From assembly GCA_032622095.1 (NCBI GenBank), contig CP136069.1, positions 158,153,043 through 158,217,042 of the forward strand: DNA of 64,000 nt, in the 5' to 3' direction. The notes beneath the pieces are model-generated. The model searched no databases. It worked only from the letters and a program-made list of their open reading frames with translations, and had not been told where the DNA came from. The stretch's first letter is position 1. Each line of letters begins with the position of its first letter. Made by a program: the position numbers and the translations under genes. The DNA is from Siphonodentalium dalli. Its lineage: Eukaryota; Mollusca; Scaphopoda; Gadilida; Siphonodentaliidae. Shown piece by piece: positions 59,025 to 64,000 of this stretch.

Positions 59025-59470
59025 TAACCGGACAGTATTTTCGAGGTGGGTACCTACATAAAAAGATGAAATTTGGAATTTTGAGACAGTCCGTGAAAAT
59101 ACTCAAAATATGCATTTGTGGGCGGAAAACAGGCATTTCGATCGGTGTATAGGTTGTTGCGACAGCTGTCTGCGATGAATGTGAAAAGTATGATTATCTG
59201 GGATATTTTTGGGAAGAAATCGTCTCGCGGCGATGATTAAATGACATTTTTTCCGCGATCGAACAATGGCAACTCACTTAAATTGATCGTCGGTGTCCGA
59301 ACATTAGCGAAGAAATATTCACTCACCTTCAGTTGGTCAGATATGGTATCCAAGCGTTTATTTTCCAAAACAAACCGTCAAAAAATGTCAACAAATATTT
59401 GTCGACAGATATTTCTCCACCTCGAAATCTACGACTTCCGGTTCTGGTTCGTGTCCGTTGATCCACTGTG
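59025..59470 (-). repeat. Right 446-bp TIR
   Basis: Inverse of 54802-55248, ending in TGATCCACTGTG against ATATA. Confidence 0.85.
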
Positions 59471-59680
59471 ATATAGCTGCGGCAAATTACTGGTATGATT
59501 ATGACCCAAAGACAGTCTGTGAGAACAATAATGCCACAGTACTGTGGGATTTCTCAATCCACACGGATAGGACTATCAGAGCAAATACGGATTTAGCTGA
59601 GGATAAGAACAACACGTGTCACATCATTGATGTCGTGGTACCAAATGATAACAATGTTGCGACTAATTAGCGAACATAAA
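59471..59680 (+). pseudogene. Non-LTR retroelement C-terminal remnant, part right of the element
   Basis: Plus strand reads ANYWYDYDPKTVCENNNATV, LWDFSIHTDRTIRAN and TCHIIDVVVPNDNNVATN, then a stop. This follows the C-terminal module seen in many non-LTR retroelement proteins, with acidic positions in TDRTI and IIDVVVP that resemble a restriction-like nuclease fold. The usual downstream helix is missing. It is a short relic whose upstream part is 54298-54801. Confidence 0.65.
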
Positions 59681-59699
59681 AAATGACGAAAGATAAAGA

Positions 59700-60300
59700 A
59701 CTCTACATAAAAGTGACATATATTGGGTAAGAAAACCTGAATATTGCCGGTCATCGTCAGTGCTCAATAGATCATTGTCCGGACATCATACAAACAACCG
59801 GAAGTTGGATTTCATTAAATTGGCCCTTTTTGTGCTCTACATGGAGAGCTCAAAATAACTAAAGGTTCGGGCAAATTCCCTATATGTTCCTAGTTTTTGC
59901 CAGCTGATGCAAGCAAACATCTGGTATAATAATTTTTTTTTTCCGGTTTCTACCGGGAGAGCCTATATAGCCCCAAGGTTCGGGGAACGCTATGCTATAT
60001 GTTCCCATTGTGTTTCACGTGTTGTCAGCAAACAATCTGGAAATATATCCATCGATATTTGGATTCCTGAAATTGGCCATTTTTAGCTAGGCTCCGACAG
60101 GGAGAGCTCAACTGAAGCCCAAGACTTGTGGGAATTGTCTATATGTTCCTATTTTTTGGCGTAAATAGCCCAGGGCTCGGGGACAGATGCTACATGTCTC
60201 ATGTGTTTGTGCGTGTTGCAGCTGTTGGCAGCAAAACAATATGGAAACATCAATGGAGGTTGAATCTTGGATTACAATATTGTTCAGCGTTCGCCGACAA
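59700..60300. repeat. Degenerate tandem repeat, units of about 170-230 bp
   Basis: Three units share 'attggccttttt', 'ggagagct', 'aaggttcgggg' (or 'gggctcgggg'), 'ctatatgttcctattttt' and 'agcaaacaatctgg' in the same order. No coding sense. Confidence 0.55.
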
Positions 60301-60594
60301 TGGTTCTCTTGTATCGGTTATCCGTCCTCAGTAAGTAATTGAACATACTTCAAGAAGTTTCTACGTTATGACACTTACTTTATGGAGCTCGATGTCGATA
60401 TAGCACATGATTTGCATAGCATTGTCAGGTATAAATACTTAATGATGGTCAGTTTACATTATATAGATTCTTAAATGTACACCGTATACGCACATCGATC
60501 CCACCAATGCGTTATATACAACTTAATAATGGACTTACTACGGGCAATGTATCGGAATGGTGATAACCCGATATAGAACGTACTGTCAACGAAA

Positions 60595-60985
60595 TAACGG
60601 AGATCTCCGAAGCAATTTACAACACAATCAATGATCTTTAAATGTTATCAGTACAACTTATTTTACAGTAATCATTCTTTAATAAAACACCCTTTAAAAA
60701 CGATCTTTAAATGTTATCTTTAAACTTTTTTACAGTTCTATTACAATGCCCATTATTTAAAATCAGTTATTCGAAGAAAAAAACGCTCTCTAAAAGCGAT
60801 CTTTAATTGTCTTTTTCACATTTCTGAATATCTCCGTCATTTTTTAATATCACTGCTTAGAGAAAATAAAACGGTCTTAAAAAACGACAATTAATTTGTT
60901 TTACAAACAGGGATATCTCAGTTAATAGTCAATTTAATTTCCTTGGAAGAAAAATAACGCTCTTTAAAAGAATCACTGTTTCAAA
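60595..60985. repeat. Degenerate tandem repeat, units of about 110-130 bp
   Basis: Units share 'ctttaaaaacgatctttaa', 'gttatcttt', 'ttttacagt' and 'agaaaaaaacgctcttta' blocks in the same order, three to four times. Confidence 0.5.
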
Positions 60986-62416
60986 AAAAATTATGTTTTA
61001 TGTTCTGAATAGGATCAATATAACCATCATTATATGACCGTGGTCAATTCAGTATTAATATTTATATAACGTAATGGGGGCAAAGATATGTGTATATATA
61101 CGGTACAAAATTAAGTATCTATATACGGTAAATAATATCCGAAATCAAGTGTCTATATCTGATCATGTTATTTAATATGGGCACTGATTCCTTTTGTAAA
61201 ATATCATTTTTCTCCATGATGCATATAGTTTCTTTCTAATGTATATTGTATTAAGTAAATAATAGTTTTGTATAGCGTAAAATCCACGGAAGTTCTCTAA
61301 AACGCTTGACAGGTTTAACGTAAAATGCAATTGCAGACATAAGATATACGATCACCTATAACATAACACTATATGCACCTTCTAAAATAAAATACACAGA
61401 TTTAGTATAACAGAACATTATTTAAAAAGTCACAATTAATATGGTAGTGATAACAGGCTATGCTAAAAAATAATAACTGCTAAATGGTAACAAAAATGGA
61501 GGACGGGAAACAATAAAATACTTATATAAATTGTAATAAGAGATTGACATTTTATTTTGAAATAGAATCGATGATGCTAGGATTTTGAAGCCGCTAAAAT
61601 TGGCAGAGTAATGTATTTAATACTGATCAAGATGGTGGTAAAATGTTCCAATTAGTTATGAAAAAAGAATAATGTCAAAATAGTAACCAGGGGTAATTAA
61701 ATTAGTACTGTTACTGTGGTTTACAATTACAAATATGAGCTACAACTTTGACGGTCGATTGCGTTGACTTGGCTCATGGTTGCGATATGTATTTATAGAC
61801 CTATCTGATGTCCATCCACGAATGTATCTTTTAAAGATAGAAAACACACTGCGTCATACATTGGTATTGGTAACTGTAAACTGCTCACATTCACACAAGG
61901 AACACATATATCCGATGTGATGGCCCATTTTAATTGGGGATGTCTGTTCTCTGTCTGGCCACTCAAATGTGATCTAACTGGTGTAACGTTTCATTATAAA
62001 TATCATGGTGGTGATTAGATATTCAAAAGTAAAAAGACGGAATCAGATAATGGGGCTTGGAGTGGCCCAACAATTTACAATAAACATTTTATCAACGATT
62101 TACTCCAGTCACATATAAGCATCTAGAGGTAACCTGGCGGCTGGATAACATCAGTTTGTTGACTGATATAAAAGAGTTAAACACCTTGGATAATTGTCCA
62201 CCGAGGCAACACCGGGTAACCCTTCTAGACTTATATAAATATTCCCGAGTGTATTTCTGTCCGCTATGGACATTAACATGGACGCTTAGATGGTTCCAAA
62301 GTGGTATAACGTGAATACTAGTTTATGCGGAAGCAAACAGCGCAGGTTAAACATTTCTAACAGTGACCCATATCAGAGTCATGGGTGGTAAATGTAGGGG
62401 CACCAAATTCGGTTAA
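60986..62416. other. Unassigned DNA
   Basis: AT-rich with short 'tatatacggta' repeats near 61095-61130. No gene recognised. Confidence 0.4.
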
Positions 62417-63330
62417 ATGTATTGTAGCCGATTTCTACCAAATTGTAGCATTTTCATGATAAATAAAGCAACTAAAGCAATGTATTCTATTATTTCTAAG
62501 TCGAGAATACACTGCTTGTCGGTTCGAAACATGTTCGAACTGTTTGATGCGCAAGTATTACCGATTATGTTGTACTGGTGTGAAGTATGGTGGTCGGGAA
62601 ATAATGAGATTTTTGAAAAATACATAGAAGATTCTTGAAGTACGTTCTCCAACTTGCGTATTGTGAAATACTGGATGAAAGTTAAGAATATGGAGTAAGG
62701 CCGATTCTGTAAGATCTGTATCAACTGGCCCTAAAAATATGTGAAGCTGAGGAAGCAAAGTTCCAATGGATTGAAAAAGTAAAAGATACTCTAACAAAAT
62801 AACAAAATATGGGCATATTCATCTATTAAATGTTGGTTACATTACATGTCCAGAACAAATGGCACGTTATTTCAAATGTAGTCTGAATAGCCAATTTCGA
62901 GGCATCCGGTTATCTGACATACACAAATCTAGCCGAGGCAATACCTATAAAATTTTCAAACACGATATTAATTTCGAAAGATACTTGGATTATTTGGATA
63001 CAAAAAAAACAGAATAACTTTTTGCCAATTCCGTACTTGTAACCATCGCTTGCCAATAGAGAAAGGTCGATGGAATGATACAAACTTACTAAATAGACTA
63101 TGTCCATAAAGTTAAAAACGACAGCTTGGAGATGAACTACATTATCTACTAGAATGTATATGTTTTAGCGAAGAAAGAAATCGTATCTTGCCCAGCAATT
63201 TTACCAGCATAGATCATGTAACTATTAACATTTTAGACGAGCTGCTGAATTTGGAAGATATGGCTAGTCTGCGCATATTATGCTCCTTCATCCGACTGAT
63301 AAATCTTAAGTTAACATGTCTATTATAGTA
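62417..63330 (+). pseudogene. Decayed LINE reverse-transcriptase tail
   Basis: Plus strand reads INKATKAMYSIISKSRIHCL, LFDAQVLPIMLYWCEVWW and then FLKYVLQLA, ILYQLALKICEAEEAKFQWI and finally ELHYLLECICFSEERNRILP. These are, in order, the thumb region and the Cys/His tail of CR1/L2-like LINE proteins. Stops and frameshifts separate the pieces (after 62635, 62812 and near 63000-63120). The catalytic palm is missing, as in 5'-truncated LINE copies. It is unrelated in sequence to the LINE tail at 43.6/52.3 kb. Confidence 0.75.
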
Positions 63331-64000
63331 ACTCGATAAACGATCACCGAGATAATATATCATACTTTTCTAATAAATACAAACGACTGTTCTCCAGCAT
63401 TTGTAATAATGTATATTGCGGAATCGCTCCTCACAATAACGTCCAATTGGACTATATATGGTGATATCCTTCTGGAAACGCTCCCATGCAGTTACTGTTA
63501 CTCGCCAATTCACAAATAATCGTCCGAATTTGTGGATTCTTAATACCAAACGGATTTGAGTCACGTATACAAGCATTGATGCAATTTCACCAAAAACTCC
63601 GTATTAATATTGTAAAAATTATCATAGTATCGATTCCTGATCCCCTACATCATCCGTCACTGGATGCACACCACAGTAAACATTGTGTCACATTATGGGG
63701 TTTGACCCCTCGCAGTGGGACAGTTGACCTACATTATCCCGATACCACGCGGGGCGTACCATACCAAGAAATAATCCAATTAGGAAAAACTTTATAAAAA
63801 CATTATCAACTTCATAGTGAAACATGAAATAGAGGAAACTTTATGCGAATATATACTTACCAATATTCGTGTTCTGTTCAGGGAAGTATTTATTGAAACA
63901 GTGACTCTCGAATACCAATACTCGGCGTACTCCTATATTCTTTAAGAGACTGGTCGTGTTATATTCAATTCGTGCATCGGCAAACAACCAACCTTCTCGT
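63331..64000. other. Unassigned DNA at the window edge
   Basis: Two overlapping open frames (63370-63576 minus and 63486-63797 plus) show no family. The sequence continues past the window. Confidence 0.35.

Larger units (their letters stand above)
54802..59470. mobile_element. 4.7-kb element with 447-bp TIRs, no gene recognised
   Basis: The left TIR 54802-55248 and right TIR 59025-59470 are about 93% identical inverted copies starting CACAGTGGATCAACGGACAC. ATATA flanks both ends (54797-54801 and 59471-59475). The flanks join into one continuous retroelement remnant, and the related copy near 39050 has no insertion at that point, confirming the boundaries. The interior of 3.8 kb has no recognisable protein. 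It holds C-rich tracts and a further TIR-bounded element. It is probably non-autonomous. The superfamily is undetermined, since CACAG ends with a 5-bp duplication do not match a family I know with confidence. Confidence 0.82.

Noticed and set aside
54762-59471. Mirror-image 75-codon frames in the two long TIRs as a possible small gene
   Set aside because: They are identical because the TIRs are inverted copies, and there is no start context, partner exon or family support.
63370-63797. Two overlapping frames near the window end
   Set aside because: They are open on opposite strands, show no motif and have no supporting signals.

Overview
This window looks like non-coding and repeat-rich DNA from an invertebrate animal, most likely a marine lophotrochozoan or similar metazoan. 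That placement is an inference. It rests on AT-rich sequence, candidate GT-AG exons far apart, a split C-type lectin domain, tRNA-derived SINEs, LINE tails, piggyBac-like and mariner-like MITEs, and no bacterial gene organisation. There are only two long protein-coding stretches, and both lie inside DNA transposons.

Left part (1-15 kb). A 5.7-kb element (2142-7837) has terminal inverted repeats and a TAA target duplication. It carries a decayed minus-strand gene for a PIN/XPG-like nuclease-fold protein, split by a second repeat (3068-4130). MITEs and tandem repeats follow: 8548-9012, an A-B-A-B array at 9665-10102, and a 656-bp tandem duplication at 12026-13331. An exon at 11128-11372 carries the second half of a C-type lectin domain.

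Middle part (15-43 kb). The first half of a C-type lectin domain is an exon at 22576-22762. It is phase-compatible with the 11-kb exon across an 11.2-kb gap, so this stretch is probably one large minus-strand gene whose introns are filled with repeats. The repeats include two SINE copies, a 450-bp palindrome, three piggyBac-like MITEs with internal hairpins, a 575-bp TIR element, palindromic minisatellites, foldback MITEs, and dense arrays of TTAAGC-type palindromes. A few weak candidate exons lie between them.

Right part (43-64 kb). The outstanding feature is an 8.3-kb transposon (43939-52213). It has perfect 27-bp TIRs, an ATATAT flanking duplication, subterminal arrays of a GTATTTCSTGTAACG motif, and an uninterrupted 1452-codon gene. 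That gene encodes a transposase-like protein with a 30-residue tandem repeat array. The element sits in a tandemly duplicated LINE tail that preserves an empty-site-like copy. A 4.7-kb element with 447-bp TIRs and no recognisable gene (54802-59470) interrupts a non-LTR retroelement remnant. A third, inverted copy of that remnant at 39 kb shows the empty site. A decayed LINE tail (62417-63330) closes the window.

The gene calls and domain recognitions come from reading the sequence. No database search or expression data were available.
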